In this document: in pieces, positions 52,304 to 63,351 of the stretch
Layout of the letters: the number at the start of each line of letters is the position of its first letter
How positions within the stretch are numbered: position 1 is the first letter of the stretch
The notes under the pieces: generated by a model
The model's input: the letters and a program-made list of their open reading frames with translations, nothing else
What the model was told of the DNA's origin: nothing
Databases searched by the model: none
Origin: Streptomyces sindenensis
GTDB lineage: Bacteria > Actinomycetota > Actinomycetes > Streptomycetales > Streptomycetaceae
Direction of reading: 5' to 3'
DNA length: 64,000 bases
Assembly (NCBI RefSeq): GCF_014649035.1
Contig: NZ_BMSG01000022.1
Coordinates: 1-64,000, forward strand
Position numbers and translations under genes: made by a program

Positions 52304-53046
52304 TCAGCGGCGGACTTTGCGGGTCGCCCGCAGCCACTCCTTGTTCATCGCGGCGATCGACGGCAGCGGAATGCCCTTGGGGCAGGCCGTGGCGCATTCG
52401 CCGGTCAGGGTGCAGCCGCCGAAGCCCTCCTCGTCCATCTGGGCCACCATGTCCAGGACGCGGGTCTCCCGTTCGGGGGCGCCCTGCGGCAGGACGTTGA
52501 GGTGGTTGACCTTCGCCGAGGTGAACAGCATCGCCGAGCCGTTGGGGCAGGCGGCGACGCAGGCCCCGCAGCCGATGCACTCGGCGTGCTCGAAGGCGAA
52601 GTCGGCGTCCGGCTTGGGCACCGGGGTGGCGTGGGCGTCCGGCGCGGTGCCGGTGGGGGCGGAGATGTAGCCGCCGGACTGGATGATCCGGTCGAACGAG
52701 GAGCGGTCCACGACCAGGTCCTTGATGACCGGGAAGGCGGAGGCGCGCCAGGGCTCGATGTCGATCGTGTCGCCGTCCGCGAACGACCGCATGTGGAGCT
52801 GGCAGGTGGTGGTGCGCTCCGGCCCGTGGGCGTCACCGTTGATGACGAGGCTGCACGCGCCGCAGATGCCCTCGCGGCAGTCGTGGTCGAAGGCGACGGG
52901 CTCGTCCCCGGCGAGGGTGAGTTCCTCGTTGAGGGTGTCGAGCATCTCCAGGAACGACATGTCCTGCGAGATGTTGTCGACTTCGTAGGTGGCCATGGCG
53001 CCGGGCTCTTCGGCGTTGCGCTGACGCCAGACGCGCAGGGTGAGCT

Positions 53047-53050
<4 letters not shown>
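52304..53050 (-). CDS. sdhB: Succinate dehydrogenase/fumarate reductase iron-sulfur subunit
   Basis: A 248-residue SdhB. The [2Fe-2S] ligands lie in CREGICGAC (near 58-66) and the Cys of TTTCQLHM. The other clusters use CIGCGACVAACPNGS and CTLTGECATACPKGI. It passes electrons from the flavoprotein to the membrane cytochrome b. The ATG overlaps the sdhA stop by four bases (ATGA). It is the third gene of an sdhCAB operon. Confidence 0.95.
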
Positions 53051-54996
<1,946 letters not shown>

Positions 54997-54997
54997 G

Positions 54998-55702
54998 TCA
55001 GCTCACCACTCCGGTCATGACGGCGACGGGTACGGAGACGAAGCCCAGGGTCAACACCGCCGCGAGGAGGTTGGCGAGGGTCTTCAGGATGCGGTCGCGG
55101 GTCGCGTTGCCGACGCCGAGCGTCTGCGCGGCACTCCAGAATCCGTGCTGGACGTGCAGGCCCATGGCGAGCACCGCGACGATGTAGATGACGTTGCCGT
55201 ACCAGGTGGAGAAAGTGTCGATGACGTTCTGGTACGGGTGCCCGGCCTCGAAGCTCGTGTGCACGGTGCCGGTCGTCAGGTCGAGGATGTGCCAGACGAT
55301 GAAGAGCGCGAGGATGACGCCGCCCCAGCGCATGGTCCGGGTGGCGTAGCTCGCGCGGGGCTTCTTGTGGACGTACTTGGCGGGGCGCGCCCTGATGTCG
55401 CGGCGGCTCAGCTGGTACGCCGAGACGCCGTGCAGCACGACGGCGGCGACGAGCCCCACGCGGACGATCCAGAGCGCCCACTCGTAGTGCAGGACCGGTT
55501 CGCCCAGGGTGCGCAGCCAGTGGGCGTACCCGTCGAACTCACCGGGTCCGAAGAAGATCTTCAGGTTGCCCACCATGTGGGCGACGAGATATCCGAGCAT
55601 GACCAGACCGGTCACAGCCATGATCGTCTTCTTGCCGACGGTCGAGTCCCAGAGCGTACGCGTCATCGACGGCCGTCGGTCCGTCCGCGTTGCCAATGCC
55701 AT
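54998..55702 (-). CDS. sdhC: Succinate dehydrogenase cytochrome b558 subunit
   Basis: A 234-residue integral membrane subunit with five hydrophobic helices (near 27-47, 78-100, 125-145, 165-190 and 205-230) and heme-ligand histidines (LVAHMVGN, FIVWHILDL, GLHVQHGFW). This is the TIGR02046-like type that replaces SdhC plus SdhD. It anchors SdhAB and passes electrons to menaquinone. The ATG is at 55702. It leads the operon. The sdhA gene starts one base after its stop. Confidence 0.92.
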   Translation of the reverse strand: MALATRTDRRPSMTRTLWDSTVGKKTIMAVTGLVMLGYLVAHMVGNLKIFFGPGEFDGYAHWLRTLGEPVLHYEWALWIVRVGLVAAVVLHGVSAYQLSRRDIRARPAKYVHKKPRASYATRTMRWGGVILALFIVWHILDLTTGTVHTSFEAGHPYQNVIDTFSTWYGNVIYIVAVLAMGLHVQHGFWSAAQTLGVGNATRDRILKTLANLLAAVLTLGFVSVPVAVMTGVVS

Positions 55703-55761
55703 GGACACGACGGTAGGGGCGGAGGGCCCGATCAGTCCAAGACATGGTCCGGCTGATCTCC

Positions 55762-55776
55762 ATAGGCAGCACCTAT
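55762..55776. promoter_or_regulatory. Possible LysR-type operator in the sdhC/lysR intergenic region
   Basis: ATAGG (55762-55766) and CCTAT (55772-55776) form an inverted repeat with a 5-base spacer, 23 bases before the LysR start, in the 96-base divergent gap. This position and size fit a LysR autoregulatory site. Assignment is inference. Confidence 0.45.
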
Positions 55777-55798
55777 CAGTGAGCTTTATCGTCGGTGT

Positions 55799-56695
55799 AT
55801 GCACTTCCAGCAGCTCACCTACTTCGTGGCCGTCGCCGAGACCAGGCACTTCACCCGGGCCGCCGAGGCGGTGCATGTGTCGCAGCCCTCGCTCTCCCAG
55901 CAGATCCGGGCGCTGGAGGCGGAGTTGGGCGCGGATCTGTTCAGCCGCGCCCGGGGCAACATCACCCTCACCGACGCGGGCGAGGCGCTGCTGCCGCTGG
56001 CCCGGCGGATCCTCGCCGACGCGGAGACCGCGCGCCACGAGGTCCAGGAGCTGGTCTCGCTGCGCAGGGGCCGGGTGCGGCTGGGGGCGACGCCCAGCCT
56101 GTGCACGGGGCTGCTGCCGGACCTGCTGCGCGCCTTCCACGACCGGCATCCGGGGGTGCGGCTGCTGCTGGAGGAGGGCGGGTCGCACGACCTCGTACGT
56201 CAGCTGGCGCGCGGGGCGCTCGATCTGGCGCTGGTGGTGCTGCCCCTGCCGGCCGCGTCCCCCGCGCTTACCACGGTGGAGCTGCTGCGGGAGGACCTGG
56301 TGGTGGTGTCCGCGGCGACGGAGCCGCCGCCCGGCCGGGACGGCTCGATCCGGATCGCGGATCTGGAGGGGGCGCCGCTGGTGATGTTCCGGCACGGGTA
56401 CAACCTGCGGGAGCTGACGCTCGCCGCGTGCCGCGCGGAGGGCTTCGAGCCGACGTTCACCGTCGAGGGCGGCGAGATGGACGCGGTGCTCGGTTTCGTA
56501 CGGGCGGGGCTCGGCGTCGCCGTGGTGCCGAGCATGGTCGCCGCCCGGGCGGGCCACGATCTGCGCAGGACCGCGCTGGCCGGGAGCGGACTGCGGCGCA
56601 CGATCGCGCTGGCGCACCGCAGCGACGTGGACCCGCCGCGGGCCGCGCGCGAGCTCCAGCGGATGCTGCTGGAGCACCGGCCGGTCCCCGGCTGA
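55799..56695 (+). CDS. LysR family transcriptional regulator
   Basis: A 298-residue LysR protein. The N-terminal winged helix (FQQLTYFVAVAETRHFTRAAEAV, VSQPSLSQQIRALEAELGADLF) is followed by the periplasmic-binding-like effector domain (GRVRLGATPSLCTGLLPDLL, VMFRHGYNLRELTLAAC, FVRAGLGVAVVPSM). Divergent transcription from sdhCAB and the palindrome between them suggest it controls this operon, so respiratory regulation is likely but unproven. A strong hairpin follows. Confidence 0.92.
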   Translation: MHFQQLTYFVAVAETRHFTRAAEAVHVSQPSLSQQIRALEAELGADLFSRARGNITLTDAGEALLPLARRILADAETARHEVQELVSLRRGRVRLGATPSLCTGLLPDLLRAFHDRHPGVRLLLEEGGSHDLVRQLARGALDLALVVLPLPAASPALTTVELLREDLVVVSAATEPPPGRDGSIRIADLEGAPLVMFRHGYNLRELTLAACRAEGFEPTFTVEGGEMDAVLGFVRAGLGVAVVPSMVAARAGHDLRRTALAGSGLRRTIALAHRSDVDPPRAARELQRMLLEHRPVPG

Positions 56696-56703
56696 CCCGG
56701 ACC

Positions 56704-56738
56704 CCGCACGCCGGGCGGGGGCTCCGCCCGGCGTGCGG
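56704..56738. terminator. Bidirectional terminator between lysR and rmdA
   Basis: A perfect 15-base-pair stem CCGCACGCCGGGCGG with a 5-base loop fills the 44-base gap between two convergent stops, so it can end transcription from both sides. Confidence 0.9.
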
Positions 56739-56739
56739 C

Positions 56740-58914
56740 TCAGACCGCGTCCGCCAGCAGCAGGGAGTGGATGCGGTCCGGGGCGCCGGGGCGGGCGTAG
56801 TACCAGCCCTGGGCGGTGTCGCAGCCGATCCGGCGCAGTTGCTCGGCCTGCGCGCCGGTCTCCACGCCCTCGACCGTGACGGCCAGCTCCAGGCTGTGCG
56901 CCAGCGACACGATGCCCTCGACGATCTTCAGGTCGACCGGGTCCGCCGGGTGCTGTTGCATGCCCCGGGTGAAGGAACGGTCCAGCTTGAGCACGCTCAC
57001 CGGGAGCCGGCGCAGGTTCGCCAGGTTCGAGTAGCCCGTACCGAAGTCGTCGAGCGCGATGTCGACGCCCATCTCCGCGAGCTGCCGCAGCGGCTTGAGG
57101 AGATCGTCGTCGGCGCCGATCAACGCGGACTCGGTCACCTCCAGGCAGAGCGCCCCCGGCTCCAGACCGGAACGTTCCAGTACGTCGACCGTCTCCGCGA
57201 CCAGCCGGGGGTGGTGCAGCTGGGTCGGCGACAGGTTGACGTTGATCCGCAGCGGGCCGCCGTCGCTGTGCCGCTCCTGCCAGAAGTTGGCCTGCCGTAC
57301 GGACTCCTCCAGCACCCAGCGGCCGAGCGGCACGATGAGGCCGGTGTGCTCGGCGAGCGGGATGAACCGGTCGGGGCCGAGCACCCCGTGCTGCGGGTGG
57401 CACCACCGTACGAGCGCCTCCGCGCCGTGCACCGTGCCGTCGCCCAGGTGCACGAGCGGCTGGTACTCGATGAAGAACTCGCCCCGGTCCAGGGCGGCCG
57501 GGAGCGCGGTGGTCAGCCCGTGGCGGGTGATGGCGCGCTCGTCGGCCTCCGCGTCGGCGAGCTGGAAGCGGTTGCCGCCCGCCGCCTTGGCCCGGTACAT
57601 CGTGATGTCGGCGCTGCGCAGCACCTCGGCGGCGCTGCGCTCCCCGGCGGGCCCCTCGACGATGCCGATCGAGCCCCGGACGGAGAGCTCACGGCCGTCG
57701 AGGCGGATCGGGGTGGCGAGCGCGTTCAGGATGCGGCCGGCCAGTTCGTGGACCTCTTCGGCCGTGTCCGGTCCGGTGGTCAGCGCCACGAACTCGTCGC
57801 CGCCGAGCCGGGCGACCATCTCGCCGGGCGCGGTGGCGCAGCTCTGGAGCCGGTCGGCGACCTCGACCAGGAGGCGGTCGCCGGCGGCGTGGCCGAGGCT
57901 GTCGTTGATGGCCTTGAAGCCGTCGAGGTCCAGGTAGCAGAGGCCGAAGCGGCCGCCTTCCCGGGCGGTGAGGGCCTTCTCCAGGCGCTCGAAGAACAGG
58001 GTGCGGTTGGGCAGCCCGGTGAGCGCGTCGTGAGTCGCCTCGTACCGCAGCCGCAGATTGAGCAGCCGGCGTTCGGTGGTGTCCTCCATCAGCGCGAGCT
58101 GGTATTCGGGGCGGCCCTCGGAGTCGCGCAGCAGGGAGACGGTGAGGTTGGTCCACAGGACGGTGCCGTCGTTGCGGTAGTAAGCCTTCTCGACCCGGTA
58201 GTGCTCGCGTTCGCCGCGTACCAGCTCCTCGTAGTACTTCCACACCTGGGGCGAGTCCTCGGGGTGGACCCACTCGTTCACCCTGTGGCTGCGGACGTGG
58301 TGTTCGAGACCGCCGAACATCCTGGTCAGCGTGTCGTTGATCTCCAGGATGTTGCCGTCCAGGTCGGCGATGCCGATGCCGATGGCGGCGTCCTTGAAGA
58401 CCGCGCGGAAGCGGGCCTCGGTGGCGTGCAGGGCCTCTTCGGCGTGCGAACGGGCCGTCAGCGCCGAGCGGGCGATGGCCTCCTGCTCGGCGAGCGTGCG
58501 CTCGCGCAGGGCCCCGGTGAACCCGGCGGCCAGCGTGTGCTGGATCCGGGCGCAGCGGGCCCGGCCGTCCTCCGTGGACAGCGTGCCGGGTCCGTTGCCG
58601 CCGCAGTAGAGGACGAGATAGGAGTCGACGACGCCGAGCGTGGAGCTGAGGGCGTCCGGATCGGTGCAGTGCGCGTCGATCAGGGCCGCGCCGATCCGCT
58701 GGGCGGGCGAGGCGTCGAAGGGGTGGGCGTGCAGGATGCCGTTCAGCTCGCGTGCCAGGGGCAGCAGATGCTGTTCGAACTCCGGCCGGGTCAGGGAGGT
58801 GGCCGTCAGGGGGAAGATGGCCCGGCTCCAGATTCTGGCGAATCGCCGGAGCCGGCCCTCCGGGCCGTCGGGTTCCGCGTCCGGCTCTCCGGACGCCTGG
58901 GCGGGAATGCTCAC
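56740..58914 (-). CDS. rmdA: PAS-GGDEF-EAL c-di-GMP turnover protein, RmdA-like
   Basis: A 724-residue soluble protein. A 150-residue N-terminal sensor region is followed by PAS/PAC (about 165-285: FRAVFKDAAIGIGIADLDGN), GGDEF (about 295-455, motif RLGGDEFVAL intact, with LDGFKAINDSLGHAAGD), and EAL (about 465-715, motif EALVRW intact, with DDFGTGYSNL and KLDRSFT). Domain order and neighbours match RmdA of S. coelicolor (SCO0928), a phosphodiesterase affecting aerial-mycelium timing. The GTG start overlaps the methyltransferase stop (GTGA). Confidence 0.9.
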   Translation of the reverse strand: MSIPAQASGEPDAEPDGPEGRLRRFARIWSRAIFPLTATSLTRPEFEQHLLPLARELNGILHAHPFDASPAQRIGAALIDAHCTDPDALSSTLGVVDSYLVLYCGGNGPGTLSTEDGRARCARIQHTLAAGFTGALRERTLAEQEAIARSALTARSHAEEALHATEARFRAVFKDAAIGIGIADLDGNILEINDTLTRMFGGLEHHVRSHRVNEWVHPEDSPQVWKYYEELVRGEREHYRVEKAYYRNDGTVLWTNLTVSLLRDSEGRPEYQLALMEDTTERRLLNLRLRYEATHDALTGLPNRTLFFERLEKALTAREGGRFGLCYLDLDGFKAINDSLGHAAGDRLLVEVADRLQSCATAPGEMVARLGGDEFVALTTGPDTAEEVHELAGRILNALATPIRLDGRELSVRGSIGIVEGPAGERSAAEVLRSADITMYRAKAAGGNRFQLADAEADERAITRHGLTTALPAALDRGEFFIEYQPLVHLGDGTVHGAEALVRWCHPQHGVLGPDRFIPLAEHTGLIVPLGRWVLEESVRQANFWQERHSDGGPLRINVNLSPTQLHHPRLVAETVDVLERSGLEPGALCLEVTESALIGADDDLLKPLRQLAEMGVDIALDDFGTGYSNLANLRRLPVSVLKLDRSFTRGMQQHPADPVDLKIVEGIVSLAHSLELAVTVEGVETGAQAEQLRRIGCDTAQGWYYARPGAPDRIHSLLLADAV

Positions 58915-59729
58915 GCCTTGCGCCCGACCCCGCCGAAGCCCGAGAAGGCGTACGGGTCTTCCTGCTCCGGCGACTGCGGGGTCTCCGGCCGCCATTCGGG
59001 CATCGAGACGAGTCCCGGTTCGACCATCTCGTAGCCCTTGAAGAACCGGCCGATCTCCTCGCGCGAGCGCATGATCAGCGGGTTGCGGATGTTCTTGTAG
59101 ACGCCGACCGTGCCGGCCGCCTCCGCCTGGGGCAGCGGGATGCCCTCGTACGAGGCGTGGGTCAGGACGATGAGGCTGCCGGGGGCCAGCGCCTCGCGCA
59201 GTTCGGCGACCGCGGCGTACGGCTCGTCGGCGTCCTCGAGGAAGTGGAGCACCGCGACGAGCAGCAGAGCCACCGGCCGGTCCAGGTCGAGCAGTCCGGT
59301 GATCTCCGGGTTCGCCAGGATCTCCTTGGGGCGGAGCAGGTCGGCGGCGGCGATGACCGCGCGGTCGTTGCCCTCCAGCACGGCCTGGCTGTGGGCGACG
59401 GCGACCGGGTCGTGGTCGACGTAGGCCACCTTGGCGCCGGGGTCGGCGGCCTGGGCGACCTCGTGGACGTTGCCGAACGTCGGGATGCCGGAGCCGATGT
59501 CCAGGAACTGGTCGATGCCCGAGTCGACGGCGTGGCGGACGGCCCGGCGCATAAAGGCGCGATTGGCCTGCATGATCTTGGGAAGGCCCGGGAGGAACTC
59601 CATGGCCTTGCGCGCGGCTTCCCGGTCCACCTCGAAATTGTGCGATCCGCCCAGATAGAAGTCGTACATGCGGGACACGCTCGGCACCGAAATATCTATG
59701 CCCTGCGGTGCCCAGGCGGGACGCTCCAT
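58911..59729 (-). CDS. SAM-dependent methyltransferase (DUF574 type)
   Basis: A 272-residue protein of a methyltransferase family greatly expanded in Streptomyces. It starts ERPAWAPQGIDISVPSVSRMYDFYLGGSHNFEVDR, in which the RMYDFYLGG segment is the family signature, then FLDIGSGIPTFGNVHEVAQ (SAM motif I), VDHDPVAVAHSQAVL, and a late REEIGRFFKGYEMVEPGLV. The substrate is unknown. ATG 59729 is chosen because GGAG precedes it by 6 bases. An upstream GTG (59753) lacks a good site. It is translationally coupled to rmdA. Confidence 0.92.
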   Translation of the reverse strand: MERPAWAPQGIDISVPSVSRMYDFYLGGSHNFEVDREAARKAMEFLPGLPKIMQANRAFMRRAVRHAVDSGIDQFLDIGSGIPTFGNVHEVAQAADPGAKVAYVDHDPVAVAHSQAVLEGNDRAVIAAADLLRPKEILANPEITGLLDLDRPVALLLVAVLHFLEDADEPYAAVAELREALAPGSLIVLTHASYEGIPLPQAEAAGTVGVYKNIRNPLIMRSREEIGRFFKGYEMVEPGLVSMPEWRPETPQSPEQEDPYAFSGFGGVGRKA

Positions 59730-59986
59730 CGATGTCTCCAACAAGTTCGCCACGGCGATCCGGCCATGTTCATGGTCAGTGTTGACCAGAGGCTACTGAT
59801 CGGCCGCCAGGAGAGCGAGTGGAAACGGAAATTAGCGATCCGTTATTGGTCACACTCAGGTGGCATACCCGGCCGGTCCGTCGCTGCGCGTATGCGGACA
59901 GCGACGGACCGGCACTCCGGATGCCGTTTCCCGGTGGTTCGGGGCCACTTGGGGCTCCTGGGCGATTGTTCTCAAGCAGTCCGTGA

Positions 59987-60952
59987 TTACTTGGCCGCGC
60001 CGACGAGTTCGGAATCCGGCGAAACGGCGTACCAGGTTCCGCCGACACCCTGCCCGTTGGTGTCTCCGGGCCTCTTGTCGCCCGCGAAGGTGTAGATCGG
60101 CCAGCAGTCGATGGTCTGCTGCTTGATGCCGTCGGGGCGGTCGAAGGTGACGAATCCCTTCGTCGTGACACCGTCCACCGCGTTTTTGGCCATAGGGGCG
60201 ACTACCGGCCACTTCTTGAGGCACTCGCCGGTACAAGCGGTCTTCATCGGCCAGGCGGAGTCCTTGGTGAAGCGGTAAACCGTCATGCCCCGGCCGTCCA
60301 CCACGATGTCGCCGAGTTCCGGGTCCTTGCGGACCGAGAGCCCCGCGGGATCGGCCGGTTCGGCGACCCCCTCGCTGTCGGCGTTCTTCGCCGCCTTCTT
60401 CCCGTCGGGGGCCGCGGCGAACCAGGTGCCGCCGACCCCCTGGCCGTTGATCTGGCCCGGAGCGGTGTCCTTCGCGTACCGGTACATCGGCCAGCCGTCG
60501 ACGGTGAGTTGGCTGGTGCCGTCCGGGCGGGTGACCTCGCCGAGCAGTTCCTCGTCGGTGCCGGCCGCGGCGGTCGTGCTGCCCGAGGCCACCACCGGCC
60601 AGATCGCGGCGCACTCGCCCTCGCAGTTCGACTTCGGCGGGTTCGCGGTGTCCTTGTCGAACCGGTAGAGCGTGAACCCCTCGCTGTCGGTGAGTACCTT
60701 TCCGAGCTGCTTGGTTTCCTGGACGGCGAGTTGACCGGCCTCCTTCGGCTCCGCCGCCTCCTTCTCCGCCCCGGATCCGTATCCCCCGCCGGCCGATCCG
60801 TACCCGCTCTCGGCGGGCTGCCGGGCCGGGGCGGCGTTGCCGACCGCCTGGCCGTTCGGCGATGTGCCGCCCTGCTCCTGACCGCACGCCGTCGTGAGCG
60901 TCAACAGAGCCGCGGCGGTGACCGCGAGCGAGGCGTTGCGCCAGGTGTTCAT
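59987..60952 (-). CDS. SCO0930 family lipoprotein with two secreted-repeat modules
   Basis: A 321-residue lipoprotein. A signal with lipobox (LTLTTACG) and a Gly/Ala-rich spacer precede modules of the secreted-repeat type (PF03640-like): GFTLYRFDKDTANPP with CEGECAAIWPVV, and GMTVYRFTKDSAWPM with CTGECLKKWPVV, each followed by a GWPMYRYAKD or CWPIYTFAGD half and a GVGGTWFAAAPDG end. A C-x-x-x-C pair in each module suggests disulfide or metal binding. The function is unknown. The call follows the SCO0930 family name. It lies upstream of the methyltransferase-rmdA pair on the same strand. Confidence 0.9.
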   Translation of the reverse strand: MNTWRNASLAVTAAALLTLTTACGQEQGGTSPNGQAVGNAAPARQPAESGYGSAGGGYGSGAEKEAAEPKEAGQLAVQETKQLGKVLTDSEGFTLYRFDKDTANPPKSNCEGECAAIWPVVASGSTTAAAGTDEELLGEVTRPDGTSQLTVDGWPMYRYAKDTAPGQINGQGVGGTWFAAAPDGKKAAKNADSEGVAEPADPAGLSVRKDPELGDIVVDGRGMTVYRFTKDSAWPMKTACTGECLKKWPVVAPMAKNAVDGVTTKGFVTFDRPDGIKQQTIDCWPIYTFAGDKRPGDTNGQGVGGTWYAVSPDSELVGAAK

Positions 60953-61168
60953 GTCGACTCCCGTGGTGCTTCGTCGTAACGCTGGTGATGCCGGCGCGGG
61001 ACCGCGCCGTTCATGGCCCTAGGTACGGGACGCCGACGGGGTCGTGTTCAAAGGGAGGCCGAGAAGAATGCGGCGGGCCGGGGTGAGCGGGCAAACACGA
61101 ATGGCCCATCAACCGCCCGATCGGGCGAATCGACTGCGCCAACCGCGTGTTCTCCGGCGGTGTGGATC

Positions 61169-61735
61169 ATGCTTCCCGTCGTGCACGGATCACGCATCGC
61201 GCGGCTCACGGCAGTCGCCGCACTTCTCTGGCTGACAGCCGTACCGCCGCCCGCGACCGCCGACAGCTGCGCGGTGGCCTCGATCGGGGAGGACGGGAGC
61301 GTTTCCTCGGTCGCCGTGGCGGGCGACGGGGGCTGCGTCGCGGTCTCCGAGCCGGAGCCCCCTCCCCCACCGCCCCCGCCGAAACCGGTCCCTCCGCCTC
61401 CACCCCCACCGCCCCCGCCACCTCCGCCGCCCCCGCCACCTCCGCCGCCCCCGCCGCCTCCTCCCGTGGTCGCGGAACCACCGCCCCCACCACCCCCGCC
61501 GCCCGCACCCCCGCCCTCTCCGCCGCCGACTCCGCCGCCACCGCCCCCGAAGCCCTCACCGAAGCCCCCGGTGCGGACCGAGCCGCCGGCCCCCCGGCCC
61601 GTCGCGCTGCCGACGTACCGCAAACCGACCCGTAAAGAGCCGCGGAGCGGGCCGACACTGGTGTCGCTGACGCTGCTCATCACCGCCCCGGCGGTGTTCG
61701 CCGTTGCCGTGCTGCGGCCTCGGTCACACCGCTGA
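61169..61735 (+). CDS. Secreted/membrane-anchored proline-rich protein
   Basis: A 188-residue protein. A signal peptide (RIARLTAVAALLWLTAVPPPATA) is followed by a short folded region with two cysteines (SCAVASIGEDGSVSSVAV, GGCVAV), then about 90 residues that are mostly Pro, broken only by single Lys, Val and Glu. It ends with a hydrophobic helix (LVSLTLLITAPAVFAVAV) and a basic tail, so it should span the cell wall from the membrane. An in-frame GTG at 61160 is an alternative start. Polyproline synthesis predicts dependence on EF-P. It precedes the DUF4239 gene by 13 bases. Confidence 0.8.
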   Translation: MLPVVHGSRIARLTAVAALLWLTAVPPPATADSCAVASIGEDGSVSSVAVAGDGGCVAVSEPEPPPPPPPPKPVPPPPPPPPPPPPPPPPPPPPPPPPPVVAEPPPPPPPPPAPPPSPPPTPPPPPPKPSPKPPVRTEPPAPRPVALPTYRKPTRKEPRSGPTLVSLTLLITAPAVFAVAVLRPRSHR

Positions 61736-61748
61736 CCAGGAGAGATAC

Positions 61749-62513
61749 ATGTCCGAGTGGCTCGTACTGAGCATTGCCATGGCGTCCGCCTGCACGGTCG
61801 TCCTGATCATCGTCGTGCTGAACAACCGGCGGGTCGCGGACGACGACGATCCGTCCGAGACCCCCGACGTCATCGAGTACATGACGATGATGATCGGGGT
61901 GGTCTACGCGATCGTCCTGGGGCTCGCCATCGCCGGGGTCTGGGAGGGGCGCAGCGCCGCCCAGGAGTCCGTACGCATCGAGGCTCAGGCGCTGCACGAG
62001 GTGCAGGCACGGGCGTCCGTCTATCCGGCGGAGGTCCGCGACCGCATCCGGGCGGACGTCGACGCCTATGTCCGCCATGTCGTCGACGACGAGTGGAAGG
62101 TGATGTCGGAGCGGAACACGCTCACCGAGCGCGGCACCGAACTGCTGGACAAGGTGCGGGCGGACGTCACCGATTACGAACCGAAGACCGATCACGAGGG
62201 GCAGGCCTACCAGCCGCTCGTCGACCAGGTGGCGGCGGCGGACGACGCCCGCAGCGCACGGGGGCAGAACGCCGGGGCGACGATGCCCGGGGTGGTCTGG
62301 TTCGGGCTGATCATCGGGGCGCTGGTGACCGTGGGGCTGATCTTCACGCTCCAGATCCGCAGAACGTTCCGCGAACTGCTCCTGGCAGGCCTGTTCAGCG
62401 CGTTGATCGCCTTTCTGCTCTTCCTGATCTGGGACTTCGACGCGCCCTTCGGCCGGGGCATGTCGGCCACCGCCGAGCCGTTCCTCGACACGTTCCCGGG
62501 CATCACCGGCTGA
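61749..62513 (+). CDS. DUF4239 family membrane protein
   Basis: A 254-residue protein with four transmembrane helices in two pairs (about 4-25, 46-68, 178-198 and 208-230). A soluble helical domain (about 75-170) lies between the pairs, with RSAAQESVRIEAQALHEVQARAS. This bestrophin-like topology defines DUF4239, a family of unknown function proposed to be channel-related. GGAGAG lies before the ATG. It follows the proline-rich gene closely, suggesting one operon. Confidence 0.85.
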   Translation: MSEWLVLSIAMASACTVVLIIVVLNNRRVADDDDPSETPDVIEYMTMMIGVVYAIVLGLAIAGVWEGRSAAQESVRIEAQALHEVQARASVYPAEVRDRIRADVDAYVRHVVDDEWKVMSERNTLTERGTELLDKVRADVTDYEPKTDHEGQAYQPLVDQVAAADDARSARGQNAGATMPGVVWFGLIIGALVTVGLIFTLQIRRTFRELLLAGLFSALIAFLLFLIWDFDAPFGRGMSATAEPFLDTFPGITG

Positions 62514-62696
62514 CCGCCGCTCCCCCGGCCGGCGAGCAGGCCCGTGCGCCGGTCGGGGGAGAGCGTGACCCATTCGCCGGACCCCGATCGCGGGCCGGGA
62601 GGACCCCTCCTAGCGTGTCGGGCATCGAGGTGCATTTTTCCTGCTATGTGGAAATTGGTTCCGCAGCTGCCCCTCGGGGAACCCGGAGGATCCACC

Positions 62697-63260
62697 ATGC
62701 GCGCGATACGTGTCGCACCGCTCGCCCTGCTCGGCGCCGGTGCCCTGACGCTCATCGCCCCGTCCGCCGCCTTCGCCGCGCCGGACGGGGCCTCCAGCAC
62801 GTTCAACCCGACGATCACCCCCTCGGTGATCGCCCCGGGCGGCCGGGTCACCCTCGGCGCCGGTGGCTGCACGGGCGAGACGACCGTCAGCTCCGGCATC
62901 TTCGACACCACCACCATCCCGAGCGGCAGCACGACGGCCACCGCCACCGTCGACTCCGACGCGCGGCGGGGCGCCGTCTACGCGGTGACGTTCACGTGCG
63001 GCTCCACCGGCACCTCCCGGAACGTCAACCTGACGATCACCGGCGGCGCGACGAGCAGCCCCACGCCGGCCCCGACGCCCACCACGGTCCCGACCGCCAG
63101 CTCGACGGCGCTCGTGCCGGGCGGGGTGCGCGGCGGCCTCGGCGGCAGCACCGGCACCACCGACACGGTGGAGGTCGCCGCCGGCGGGGCCCTGGTGGTC
63201 ACGGCGGCCTCGGGCGCCCTCTACTTCGCGCGTCGCCGTAACGCCGACCGCCGCCACTGA
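62697..63260 (+). CDS. Secreted membrane-anchored surface protein, paralogue 1
   Basis: A 187-residue protein. A signal peptide ending in FAA precedes an Ig-like domain (about 30-120) with two cysteines (GGCTGET, TFTCGS), then a Ser/Thr/Pro stalk, then GGVRGGLGGSTG, a C-terminal helix (ALVVTAASGALYFA) and RRRN. The final helix plus Arg cluster resembles a membrane stop-transfer. GGAGG at the right spacing precedes the ATG. It shares all these elements with the convergent gene at 63352 and is probably a duplicate. Not a sortase substrate: no LPXTG-like motif is seen. Confidence 0.82.
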   Translation: MRAIRVAPLALLGAGALTLIAPSAAFAAPDGASSTFNPTITPSVIAPGGRVTLGAGGCTGETTVSSGIFDTTTIPSGSTTATATVDSDARRGAVYAVTFTCGSTGTSRNVNLTITGGATSSPTPAPTPTTVPTASSTALVPGGVRGGLGGSTGTTDTVEVAAGGALVVTAASGALYFARRRNADRRH

Positions 63261-63283
63261 CCGCGAGCATGCGGCGCACGGCA

Positions 63284-63318
63284 GTCGCCCCGGGTCCTGA
63301 TCCAGGACTCGGGGCGAC
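63284..63318. terminator. Bidirectional terminator between the two surface-protein genes
   Basis: GTCGCCCCGGGTCCTG (63284-63299) and CAGGACTCGGGGCGAC (63303-63318) form a 16-base stem with a single G.T wobble and a 3-base loop, between convergent stops. Confidence 0.85.
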
Positions 63319-63351
63319 GGGCGTATCGGGCCGGGCGGGAGGTTCGCCGCC

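Noticed and set aside
55795..59034. A 1079-codon plus-strand frame opposite rmdA
   Set aside because: It is a GC-driven mirror frame of lysR and rmdA with no domain content and wrong composition.
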